Assembly (NCBI GenBank): GCA_964600435.1
Contig: CAZRJB010000005.1
Span: forward strand, 9,672-73,671
Length of the DNA: 64,000 nt
Direction of reading: 5' to 3'
Source: HGM11367 sp964600435
Lineage (GTDB): Bacteria; Bacillota; Clostridia; Christensenellales; UBA1242
This document shows, in pieces, positions 24,524 through 33,400 of this stretch (within the stretch, counting starts at the first letter, position 1; every line of letters begins with the position of its first letter). Below the pieces are notes generated by a model. That model worked only from the letters and a program-made list of their open reading frames with translations, was not told the origin of the DNA and ran no database searches. Position numbers and translations under genes: made by a program.

Positions 24524-24552
24524 AATATACATTATAACTGAATTTTTGTCAA
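24524..24552 (-). promoter_or_regulatory. Promoter for the PH-domain gene
   Basis: On the minus strand, consensus TTGACA (24547-24552), a 17-base spacer and TATATT (24524-24529). It is back-to-back with the plus-strand promoter at 24558. Confidence 0.65.
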
Positions 24553-24557
24553 ATTAT

Positions 24558-24586
24558 TTGTTAGTTTTATTTTTTTGTGTTATCAT
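24558..24586 (+). promoter_or_regulatory. Promoter giving a leaderless mRNA (SHOCT-like gene)
   Basis: TTGTTA (24558-24563), a 17-base spacer and TATCAT (24581-24586). The ATG is at 24593, 6 bases after the -10, so the transcript should begin at or next to the start codon; no ribosome binding site is present. Confidence 0.6.
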
Positions 24587-24592
24587 ATAAAT

Positions 24593-25426
24593 ATGAAAAA
24601 TAAAAGTATTAAATTTGCAAAAAGTTTGTTAGATGTGTTTTTAGCACTAATTTTAATTGTTGCACTGGGTGCTTTTTGTTTAACTATGTATTGTTATCTT
24701 AAATATGATGTTCAATATGCAAAATATTTATATGTTCTTGTGGGAGTTTTTTTATTTCCTATAGAATTTATAAGTGTTAAAAACATAACGGGAATAATAA
24801 TCAGAGAAGCAAACATGGGGCTTTGTCTTGGCTTGACGGGTGCAATTGTTGTTTTTGCAATTGTTGCATTTGTTCTTTCTAGCAAAATGTACAACAAATC
24901 CATTTCGGCAAAAAAAAGAAAGGTTTATGGCATAATTGAATGCATGCTGGTTTTTGTTTTACTCAGTTATTTTGCTGTTTCCGCAGTTTTGATGTTGGCA
25001 AATTTCTCAACGTTTGAAAACGGAATGAACGGGCAATCGCCAGAAATCATAAAAGAACTAACTCTTTTAATTGGAGCAAATGCCGTTGTTTTGAAAGAAG
25101 TTATTGTTGCATGTGCGGGAATTTTCATTTTGCTATTTGCCTTGATTGTTTTTATTGTTGGCATGTCGCACAAATCAACAAAAACAAAAATTTATTCAAG
25201 CATAAATTTTTATTCTGCAGAATATGAACCAACAGAAGAAGAAAAGACTGTTGTTCAAGAAGAAAAAGTCAAAGTTTCGGCAGATATTCCAGAAAAAAAT
25301 CAAAAAGCAAAAGACTTAATTAAAAAAATCATGCAACTAGAAGAATTAAAAAAAGCAGGCAAAATTAGCGCTGTGGACTACACTCGCCTGCGTCAAAAAG
25401 CAATAAGGAGATATAAAGACCAATGA
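24593..25426 (+). CDS. Four-TM membrane protein with C-terminal SHOCT-like motif
   Basis: This 277-residue protein has TM helices at about 9-30, 40-59, 68-93 and then two more near 105-130 and 160-190. A cytoplasmic Glu/Lys-rich linker precedes a SHOCT-like end, IMQLEELKKAGKISAVDYTR. SHOCT is a short helical module often appended to membrane proteins, with unclear function. The start is leaderless (see promoter). The end overlaps mscL by four bases (ATGA), so the two are translationally coupled. Confidence 0.7.
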   Translation: MKNKSIKFAKSLLDVFLALILIVALGAFCLTMYCYLKYDVQYAKYLYVLVGVFLFPIEFISVKNITGIIIREANMGLCLGLTGAIVVFAIVAFVLSSKMYNKSISAKKRKVYGIIECMLVFVLLSYFAVSAVLMLANFSTFENGMNGQSPEIIKELTLLIGANAVVLKEVIVACAGIFILLFALIVFIVGMSHKSTKTKIYSSINFYSAEYEPTEEEKTVVQEEKVKVSADIPEKNQKAKDLIKKIMQLEELKKAGKISAVDYTRLRQKAIRRYKDQ

Positions 25427-26058
25427 AAAAGTTTTTTCAAGATTTTAAAAAGTTTATTAGCAAGGGCAATGTTATAGATTTGGCTGTTGGTGTTATCATA
25501 GGCAATGCCTTTTCAGCAATTGTAACTGCCTTAACAAACAAAATTATTATGCCATTAATCAACTGGGTGTTGTCTTTTGGTGGCGCAGAAGAAGGGCTTG
25601 CTTCGGCATTTACTTTTTTAAAAAAGGCAACCAATGCCGATGGTTCAATTGACCTTTCCAACAGCATATACATAGATTGGGGTTCATTTATTACCGCTGT
25701 TTTAAATTTCTTTATTATTGCCCTAACTTTGTTTATCATTTTAAAAGTTGCCATGAAAAGCAATGAATTGTTTAAACAAGCAAGAGAACGTGCTTTAGAA
25801 GAATATGAAAAAAATTCAATCACAAAAGCAGATAAAAAAGAACTTAAAAAACGAGGCATTTCTTTAAAAGACAAAAAAGCCGTAAAACAATATTTAACAG
25901 AAAAACACGAAAAAGAATTGGTTAAAAAGCAAGAAGAAGAAACTCTTAAAAAACAACAAGAAGAAGAAAAACTTAAAAATTCAACTGAATACATTTTAAA
26001 AGACATAAGAAATTTGTTGTCAAAAACAATCAACACAGAAGAAGACAAACCAATTTAA
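25423..26058 (+). CDS. mscL: MscL, large-conductance mechanosensitive channel, with long charged tail
   Basis: This is a 211-residue protein. The N-terminal amphipathic helix and pore helix (FKKFISKGNVIDLAVGVIIGNAFSAIV with KLT-region TNKIIMPLI) and TM2 (FITAVLNFFIIALTLFIILK, about 85-107) match MscL. It forms a homopentameric pore that opens under hypo-osmotic stress. Typical MscL has 130-150 residues; here about 80 extra residues of Lys/Glu-rich coiled coil (from about residue 125) extend the C-terminus. It is coupled to the SHOCT-like gene by a 4-base overlap and followed by a terminator. Confidence 0.93.
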   Translation: MKKFFQDFKKFISKGNVIDLAVGVIIGNAFSAIVTALTNKIIMPLINWVLSFGGAEEGLASAFTFLKKATNADGSIDLSNSIYIDWGSFITAVLNFFIIALTLFIILKVAMKSNELFKQARERALEEYEKNSITKADKKELKKRGISLKDKKAVKQYLTEKHEKELVKKQEEETLKKQQEEEKLKNSTEYILKDIRNLLSKTINTEEDKPI

Positions 26059-26070
26059 CATAATTCATTT

Positions 26071-26114
26071 AAAAAATTAGAAATATGACAAAACAAGTCA
26101 TGTTTCTTTTTTAA
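26071..26114 (+). terminator. Terminator of mscL
   Basis: AGAAATATGAC and GTCATGTTTCT form an imperfect stem followed by T6. Confidence 0.6.
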
Positions 26115-26133
26115 TATTTTTTCTTGTTAAATA

Positions 26134-26149
26134 TATACTTTTTGTCAAA
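26134..26149 (+). promoter_or_regulatory. -10 box and Spo0A-box-like site before spoIIE
   Basis: TATACT (26134-26139) is followed at once by TTTGTCAAA (26141-26149), an exact match to the 0A-box consensus TTTGTCRAA. The box overlaps the expected transcription start, which would suit repression more than the upstream activation known in Bacillus. It may also be chance in AT-rich DNA. Confidence 0.4.
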
Positions 26150-26161
26150 AGGAAGGGCATT

Positions 26162-28468
26162 ATGTTGCAAGAAAATCGTTTTTTTCAAGGGAATTTGTTT
26201 AAATTTTTAAAATATTTACTCTTTTTTGGTTTGTTTTTTGTTGCCGACATTGCAAAAATTGGAGGGTTGTTTAATCCGTTCACGTTTGGAATTTTTTTTG
26301 CTTTGTTGTGGTGCAATCAAAATGTTTTTGTGCTTGGAATTGAATTTTTGGTTGCAGGGTTTTTGTCTTCTTTTTCATATTATGTGCTTATTGAAAATGC
26401 AATTTTTATGATTATTGTTTTAATCATTTATGGCATTCATTACAAAATAAAAAAACCAATAAAGCATTTAAACATAATCATTTATGGTTTAATTGCAAAC
26501 ATTCCAAAATTGTTTATTGAAATATATTATTTAAAATCGAACATATATGTTTTGTTTGTGGAGTTGGTTTTTGGGCTGTTATATGCATTTTCAACCATGA
26601 AGTTCTTTGAAAGTTTGTGTGTTAGAGGAGTTGGTGGAAAACTAACTGTTTTAGAGCAAATTTGTGCATTTGTGTTTGGAATGAGCATTTTTTGTGGGCT
26701 TGCCAGCGTTTCGTTTTATAACATGGACATGGTTAAGTTGTTTGGGGCTATTCTAATTTTGTTTTTTGGTTACGTGTCCAATGTTCAAATCACAGTGCTT
26801 GCTTCACTTTCTGTTGGTGTGGGCAGTATGTTGTTAAATAATAATCCTACATATTTGTGCGTTTGTGTGATATATTGCTTGGCAGTTTGTGCATTTAGAA
26901 CAAAAAACAAATATATATCTTGTGTTGCACTTTTGGTGGCAGAAGCAATTTGTGGGCTATATTTTAATTTTTATGTTGAGTTTAATGTTTGGTGCATATT
27001 GCCACTTATTGTTGCTTTGGTTGCGTTTGTGGTTTTTCCAACAAAAATATTGGATGGCTACAACAGCCAATTTCAAGAAACATTGTGTTCTTTAACGCAA
27101 GGGAGTGTTATAAATCGAAACCGAGAATTGCTTTATAGAAGGCTAACCGAACTCTCAGATGTTTTTGCGGAGATGAATAAGGTTTTTAGGGGAATGATAA
27201 CCGGTGGTGTGGTTAACAGCAGTTCTAAGCAATTGGTGTATAACGAATTAAAAATTAAGGCATGTTCAAATTGTCCAAACAAAAACAAATGTTACAGAAT
27301 AAACGAAACAGAAACAACGTCAAACTTGCAAAAAATGATTGAAATAGGGTTTGATAAAGGCAAAATTAACTTGTTGGATGTTCCAACCTTATTTGCGGGC
27401 AAATGTGACAGATTAAACTTGTTGGTTTCAACCATAAATGACTTAATTAATCAATACAAAAACTATGCGGGATTGGTTAACAATATTGACGCAAGCAAGG
27501 TTTTGTTGGCAGAACAGTTGTATGGTGTTTCTAACATAATGAAAGATTTAAGTTTGGAAGTTAATGCGGGTGTTAATTTTGAAAAAGGAAAAGAGAAAAA
27601 AATTATTGATGAGTTAACATACAACAACATAATTTGTTCCGATGCTCTTGTTTTTGAAGACAGAAATCAAATTATGTCGGTTACTCTTGCTGTTAGAAAA
27701 GAAGACCGTTTAAAGGCAAGTGTTTCAAGAGTTGTTAGCAAGGTTTGTGGCTTAAAAATGGAAGTAAGCGACGAAACAAGCAGTTCACGTGCTGGCTGGC
27801 AAATTTTAACATTAAAATCTGCTCCAAAATTTGATTGCATTTTTGGTGTTGCAACAAAAACCAAAACAGGGTCACTTGTTAGTGGAGATGCATATTCAAT
27901 AATAAAAATTAACGATGGAAAATACTTGTTTGCTCTTTGCGATGGAATGGGTAGTGGCTTAAAGGCAGAGCAAACAAGCAGCACCGCAATTGGGCTTTTA
28001 GAAAACTTTTATAAGGCTGGGTTTGATAAAGAAATTATTCTTTCAAGTGTTAACAAACTTTTAAGTTTGGGCGGAGAAGATGTTTTTTCTGCATTAGACT
28101 TATGCATAATTGATGTTCGTGGAGGGACGGGCGACTTTATAAAAATGGGCGCCCCCGAAAGTTTTGTAAAACACAAAGAAACAACGTCAGTTGTTCAAAT
28201 TGGTGCATTGCCTTTGGGAATAATTCAAAATGCCGAATCAAAAAACGAACAGGTGTTTTTAACCAGTGGTGATAAAATTATTATGATGACCGATGGAATT
28301 GCCGACGGCTTTAAAAGCACAGAAGTTTTGCAAGATTACATCAACAACATTGCAACAAACAATCCGCAAGAAATTGCAAATGAAATATTGAACAAGGTTG
28401 TTGCTCAAAACAAAAATATTGCAAAAGATGATATGACGGTTATTGTTGCCAAGGTTTTTGAAAGATAA
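26162..28468 (+). CDS. spoIIE: SpoIIE, sporulation PP2C phosphatase
   Basis: This is a 768-residue protein. About ten TM helices fill residues 15-300, a central region carries Cys motif CSNCPNKNKC (about 365-374), and the C-terminal PP2C domain (about 555-768) has SGDAYSI, ALCDGMGSG and IMMTDGIADGF with the metal-binding Asp residues. SpoIIE sits at the polar septum and dephosphorylates SpoIIAA, freeing sigma-F in the forespore. TM region plus PP2C distinguishes it from RsbU-type phosphatases. AAAGGAAGG precedes the ATG. The SipL-like gene follows. Confidence 0.95.
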   Translation: MLQENRFFQGNLFKFLKYLLFFGLFFVADIAKIGGLFNPFTFGIFFALLWCNQNVFVLGIEFLVAGFLSSFSYYVLIENAIFMIIVLIIYGIHYKIKKPIKHLNIIIYGLIANIPKLFIEIYYLKSNIYVLFVELVFGLLYAFSTMKFFESLCVRGVGGKLTVLEQICAFVFGMSIFCGLASVSFYNMDMVKLFGAILILFFGYVSNVQITVLASLSVGVGSMLLNNNPTYLCVCVIYCLAVCAFRTKNKYISCVALLVAEAICGLYFNFYVEFNVWCILPLIVALVAFVVFPTKILDGYNSQFQETLCSLTQGSVINRNRELLYRRLTELSDVFAEMNKVFRGMITGGVVNSSSKQLVYNELKIKACSNCPNKNKCYRINETETTSNLQKMIEIGFDKGKINLLDVPTLFAGKCDRLNLLVSTINDLINQYKNYAGLVNNIDASKVLLAEQLYGVSNIMKDLSLEVNAGVNFEKGKEKKIIDELTYNNIICSDALVFEDRNQIMSVTLAVRKEDRLKASVSRVVSKVCGLKMEVSDETSSSRAGWQILTLKSAPKFDCIFGVATKTKTGSLVSGDAYSIIKINDGKYLFALCDGMGSGLKAEQTSSTAIGLLENFYKAGFDKEIILSSVNKLLSLGGEDVFSALDLCIIDVRGGTGDFIKMGAPESFVKHKETTSVVQIGALPLGIIQNAESKNEQVFLTSGDKIIMMTDGIADGFKSTEVLQDYINNIATNNPQEIANEILNKVVAQNKNIAKDDMTVIVAKVFER

Positions 28469-28554
28469 ACTTTTAGAAAAGTTGCATAATTTAAAACAAT
28501 TTAAGTCATAATTTGGAGTTTGCAAAAATACAATATTTTAACAGTGGAGGTTTT

Positions 28555-30093
28555 ATGGAAAATATTTACGAAAAAATATCCGTTTTAAACAAGCAAAAAC
28601 TTGCAAGTGAACAAATGGCTTTAGAAAACAACATTTTAATAAATGGCGAAGATGAAGCGCAAAAAGTTTTATCGGTTAGTGCAAAAGTGGACATTGTTAG
28701 TCCAATGGAAACATTAAATGGCGAGTGCAATGTTGCCGGAAATGTTGTTGTTAATGTTGTTTATGTATGTGAAAATGGTAACATTAACAATCAAGTGGCT
28801 GTTAGTCCGTTTGCTTATAAGTTGACAAATGAAAATATTGATTCAAATTCAAAACTAAATGTTCAAGCAAATGTTATAGACACTCAAATTGATAAATTAC
28901 AAAACAATCAAATTAAAGTTATAACAACCCTAAATTTTGATTCAGTTGTTGTAAAAAACGTAGAGTTTGATTATTTAAAAGAGTCACAAAATGGCACATA
29001 TGTTAAACAATTAGAGCAAGAAATTGTTTCTTTTGACAGGCAAAATTGTGATAAGTTTCAAGAAAACTTGCAAACAAGTGTTAGAGATGGTGTTAAAAAA
29101 GTTTTGATGACAAATGTGGATTACGTTATTAAAGATTGGACAATTGGAACAAATTTTGTTTCAATTGAAGGCGAACTATATGCAAAAGTGTTGTATGCAA
29201 ACAATCAAGAGATTTCTGAGTTGCAAACAATAACCATTTCGAAAAATTTTAAGCAAGAAATTGAAGCCGAAGGTTTAAACAAAGATGCAGACCTAGATGT
29301 GTTTGCGCATGTTATAAACGAAGCACTAGAAGTTGAACTTGAAGAAAAAGACGGCGAAACTGTTATTGATGTTAATGTTCCAATAATGATTTGCTATAAT
29401 GTTTATGTTTGCAACAAAATGTTGTCTACTGTTGATATTTATTCAACCGAAGATGTTTTGTCGGTGGAACAAAATGATTGTTTAACATACAAAAATTTAA
29501 AACCAGAAGTTATAGAGGAAAAAATCGAAGGCAATGTTGTTTTAACCGATAACGATGCAAGAGTAGATAAATATTTGGCAACAACCAATGTTTGCAATTC
29601 AATTAGCAACTGCTATGTTTCCGACGATACTCTTTTTGTGGAAGGGGTTGTGAGCGCAAATGTTGTTTATTTAAACGACGAACTTGGAACAATTCAGTCT
29701 GTTGAAATTCAAATTCCATATGTTTTAGATAAAAAAGTGAATTTTTCTAGTGATGTTATTTTGGAGCCATTTGTAAGTTTGTGTGATGTTGATGTGATGG
29801 TTAAACGTGGCAGAGAAATATATTTTGATGCAAAAGCAAAAGCATACATAAATGTAACAGCAAAAGAAAATGTGTGCATGATAACAAAGGCGGAAACAAT
29901 TGGAAAACTTCCAGAAAGAGATAGCGCTTTGGAAATATATTTTGCAAAATCTGGGCAAAGTTTTTGGGATATTGCAAAAAGTTTAAAAATTCCAAGTGAA
30001 ACAATTGCAAATCAAAATCCAATGCTTGCGGACCCACTTGAAAAAGACGAAAATATTGCAATTTATTTTCAAAAACAAAAAATAAACAACTAA
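28555..30093 (+). CDS. sipL: SipL-like SPOCS/LysM spore coat protein
   Basis: This is a 512-residue protein. It has three SPOCS (DUF3794) modules, recognisable by V.G.....V.YV (LNGECNVAGNVVVNVVYV near 60, IEGELYAKVLYA near 222, VEGVVSANVVYL near 373). It ends in a LysM motif (FAKSGQSFWDIAKSLKIP, about 463-480). That architecture is SipL of Clostridioides, which binds SpoIVA and is needed for coat assembly around the forespore. The start is fixed by GTGGAGG 6 bases before the ATG. Other SPOCS/LysM proteins exist, so orthology to SipL rather than a paralogue is probable but unproven. Confidence 0.82.
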   Translation: MENIYEKISVLNKQKLASEQMALENNILINGEDEAQKVLSVSAKVDIVSPMETLNGECNVAGNVVVNVVYVCENGNINNQVAVSPFAYKLTNENIDSNSKLNVQANVIDTQIDKLQNNQIKVITTLNFDSVVVKNVEFDYLKESQNGTYVKQLEQEIVSFDRQNCDKFQENLQTSVRDGVKKVLMTNVDYVIKDWTIGTNFVSIEGELYAKVLYANNQEISELQTITISKNFKQEIEAEGLNKDADLDVFAHVINEALEVELEEKDGETVIDVNVPIMICYNVYVCNKMLSTVDIYSTEDVLSVEQNDCLTYKNLKPEVIEEKIEGNVVLTDNDARVDKYLATTNVCNSISNCYVSDDTLFVEGVVSANVVYLNDELGTIQSVEIQIPYVLDKKVNFSSDVILEPFVSLCDVDVMVKRGREIYFDAKAKAYINVTAKENVCMITKAETIGKLPERDSALEIYFAKSGQSFWDIAKSLKIPSETIANQNPMLADPLEKDENIAIYFQKQKINN

Positions 30094-30175
30094 AACAGAA
30101 GTATTTCACTCAAATTGAAGCAAAAAAAACGACATAATAAGTTTTTGCTTAAATGCAAAAATGTTTAAATTATAC

Positions 30176-30257
30176 AAAAAAATAAGGCAAAAAATGTTTG
30201 TTTTATTTCTAACCAATAAGGTTAAAAATAAAATTAAATAATTTTGCCCTATTTTTT
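30176..30257 (+). terminator. Long hairpin terminator after the SipL-like gene
   Basis: AAAAAATAAGGCAAAA pairs with TTTTGCCCTATTTTTT over an 82-base span. Nested inside is AACC-AATAA-GGTT with A/T flanks that also pair. Confidence 0.6.
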
Positions 30258-30384
30258 ATATGATTGTCTTTTTTAACACTGGGTTTTATCTAAAAATATA
30301 CATATATTTATTTTTGTAATGTTTTATAATTTTTTATTTATATTTTATATTTTATTAAATTGTTTAATTTTAATTCGATTTTAT

Positions 30385-30414
30385 TTGATAAATGTTTACA
30401 AAAAGTGTTAAAAT
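30385..30414 (+). promoter_or_regulatory. Promoter for the giant lipoprotein gene
   Basis: TTGATA (30385-30390), an 18-base spacer and TAAAAT (30409-30414). Confidence 0.5.
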
Positions 30415-30446
30415 ATTTTTATAAACTAAAGAACACTGGGGTTTTT

Positions 30447-33400
30447 ATGAAAAAAAGATGTTTTAAGTTGAGTTTGGTTGCTTTTGCATTGTTTATAAGT
30501 GCATTTTTTATGTCGGCATGCAAAAGTATAACGCCAAAAGTGGTTTTTAACGAATCTCAATTTGTTATGGGAACAAACCATGAGTTAAGTTTGGAAAACT
30601 TTGTGTCGTTAGAAAACATAAGCATTGGCAATGTAAAATTTTCAAGCAGCAATCCAAACATTGTTGCAGTTTCTCCAAGGCAAACTTTAATTTCGGGCGA
30701 GGCTGAGGGTTCGGCAATAATCACTGCAAATGGTTTTGAAGGTTTTGTTGAAATCACGGTTAGTGGTTCTTCGCTTTCATTTTCTTCACCATCAAACCTA
30801 CATTTTAATCAAGACACAGGCTGTTTGGAATGGGACAATGTTTATGTTGGCAAATTTGTTGCAAATCAATATAAACTTACCATAATCAAAAATTCAGAAC
30901 CCCCACAAGAAATAATTGTTAACACAAACTCGTTTAAGTTAAACGAAGTTGGAAATTTTAAGGTTAAAGTTGCTTGCATGGCTCGTAGTGGAATAAATGA
31001 ATCTGAACCAAGCAATGAGTTTTTGTTTTCTAAACTTGAAGCGCCTGGCAATTTAAAATATAATTCAAACAACAATGTTTTATCGTGGGACAAAAACGGA
31101 AATAATCAATTTGTTGTAAAAAAAGATGGTGTTGTTAGCAACATTATTGAAAACAATTTTATAACACTAGACTTGTCAGAAGAAAAAGTTCACACCATTT
31201 CTGTTTTGTCTATATCTGAAGAACGCAATGCGTTTGGTTCACAAAGCGAAACTTTAACATTAACTCGCTTAAAAACTCCACAAATAAGCATAAAAAACAA
31301 CACAATTGAATGGGTAGATGAGCAAACTGGTGTAAGTTCATATGTTTTAAGTTTGTACAAAGTTACAGATTCATCAGAAACCTTTGTTAAAAGTCAAACA
31401 ATTCCACACAACGGCACAAACTATTCATATAGTTTTGGCGGTTTAGATTTTGGCACATATAATGTTAAGGTTTATGCTTGTGGCGACAATGTTGAAACAT
31501 TCAATCAAAACAATCACTATTTAAACAGCGCTGTTTCAAGCACTGGAGAAATAACCAAACTAAAAGAACAAACAATTGTTTTTGATAAAGAATTAAAACA
31601 AATTTCGGTTGTTGATTTTTCTGCAAACCAGTCTTTGGTGCTAATTGTAAAACATGGCGAAAATCAACCAGAAGAAATAGATATTTCTCAAAATGGCAAG
31701 CATGTGTACAATTTTACAGAATCAGGAGACTATTCTTTTACTGTTGTAAACAAAGCAAAAAATAACACAGAAATTGATTCAAACTCAAGCAATCAAATTA
31801 TTGTTAAACAATTGCCAAAACTAAGCAATTTACAACAATCAACAACCCTAAGTGGCAAATATGCATTGTCGGGAATCAGGTTGTTGGATGGTGCAACCTC
31901 TTATAAAGTTGAAAAGTTTTTTGGTAACTCCAAAATTGAATTAAATCAACTTTCAAACGGAGAGTTTGGTTTTGTAAATGAGTTGTTTGGTCAAGCAGGT
32001 AACTACGAGATTGTTGTTTCACTTTTTGGGTCAGATTCAGAAAATAAATATGTTTTAAGCAGTCAATCATGTTTGAATGTTAAAAAGTTAAACAAAGTAA
32101 TTTTGTCAAACAATGAGTCAAACAAACAAATAACTTGGCAAAACTCTGAAACTTTAAACAATTTACAATATTTGTGTGTTTTGTCTGGGCAATCAGAAAA
32201 AACAGAAACCACTTCAAATTTATATTTTGATTATTCAAATCTTGCTGCTGGGCAATATAACCTAACAGTTGCAACAAGGTTAGAAAGTTTAGAAGATGTT
32301 TTATATATAGATAGTGACAACAGCGAACAAATCACATTTGAAATAGAAAAACAAATCACTTCACCACAACTTAGCATAACAAAAAAGCAAGGCAAGCATT
32401 TTCTTGTTGTAACCCCATCAGAAAACGCTAATTTGTATACCATTTCTGTTAACAATATTCAAATTGAATCAAAAAACCATAACTCTTTAGAAAACATTGA
32501 AATTGATATAGATAGCATTTTGGCACAAGCAGGAACGGGTGAAAACAATTTAACATACAACTTTGAAGTTTATGCAGAAAACACAGACAATGCATACAAC
32601 ACAAAAAGTGAAGTAGCAACCATAAAAGCACAAAAAATTGTTGCACCAACAACATTTAGTGTTTCTGCAACAGAAGAAATTTCAACAACAAAACCTGAAT
32701 CTTTTATCAATTTTGAAGTTTTGATTGATGAAGAAAAAACAAACAAGATTTCTGATGTTGAAAACAAATCTGAATATCAAATAAAAATTAAATATGTTTC
32801 AGACATGCAAAACCATAACGAAACATTCTATATAGACAGTGATTATTCAATGTTTAAACTAACAAGAATGCCAATTCAAATTGAGCAAAACGGTTTGGTT
32901 TTTGCTTCAAAAGCAGAAGAAACAACACAAACACACACAAGCATTGCAAAAATAACACAAAATCTACCTTATTCAAACATTATTATAAGTTCTTGTGAAC
33001 AGGTTGGTTTTGAAACAGAATTCCAACAAAATAGTTTATATGATTTTGAAAATGGATTTAAGTTATCTTTCAGACATGAATTTGTTATAGACAATGCAGA
33101 AATTGACGGCACATACAAAAATGGCGTTTTTGCTAGTGCAAACAATTCTTACTACATTTCAGGTGAATCAAGTTATGTAACAATAAAACTTGCAAATCAA
33201 CAACTAAACACTCAAATTGTTGAAGCGGATAACAAACTTCAAGTTTCTTGGGAAGATAAAGAAAATGCTTCATATTCATTTGATAGCATGTTTATTAAAA
33301 ACGAAACAAAATCAAATCAAACACACACAAGCGGTCACAATTCTGCAGAAGTTGACTTAACAGATTCTGACCTTTTGCAGGGCAGTTTGGTTATGGCAAT

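Larger units (their letters stand above)
30094..30446. other. Gap before the giant lipoprotein gene
   Basis: Holds a long hairpin terminator (30176-30257) and a promoter (30385-30414). The rest is almost pure A/T and no gene is seen. Confidence 0.6.

Noticed and set aside
25437..26048. 203-codon frame antisense to mscL
   Set aside because: A shadow of the Lys/Glu-rich mscL tail; no ribosome binding site and a Phe/Ser-rich translation without domains.
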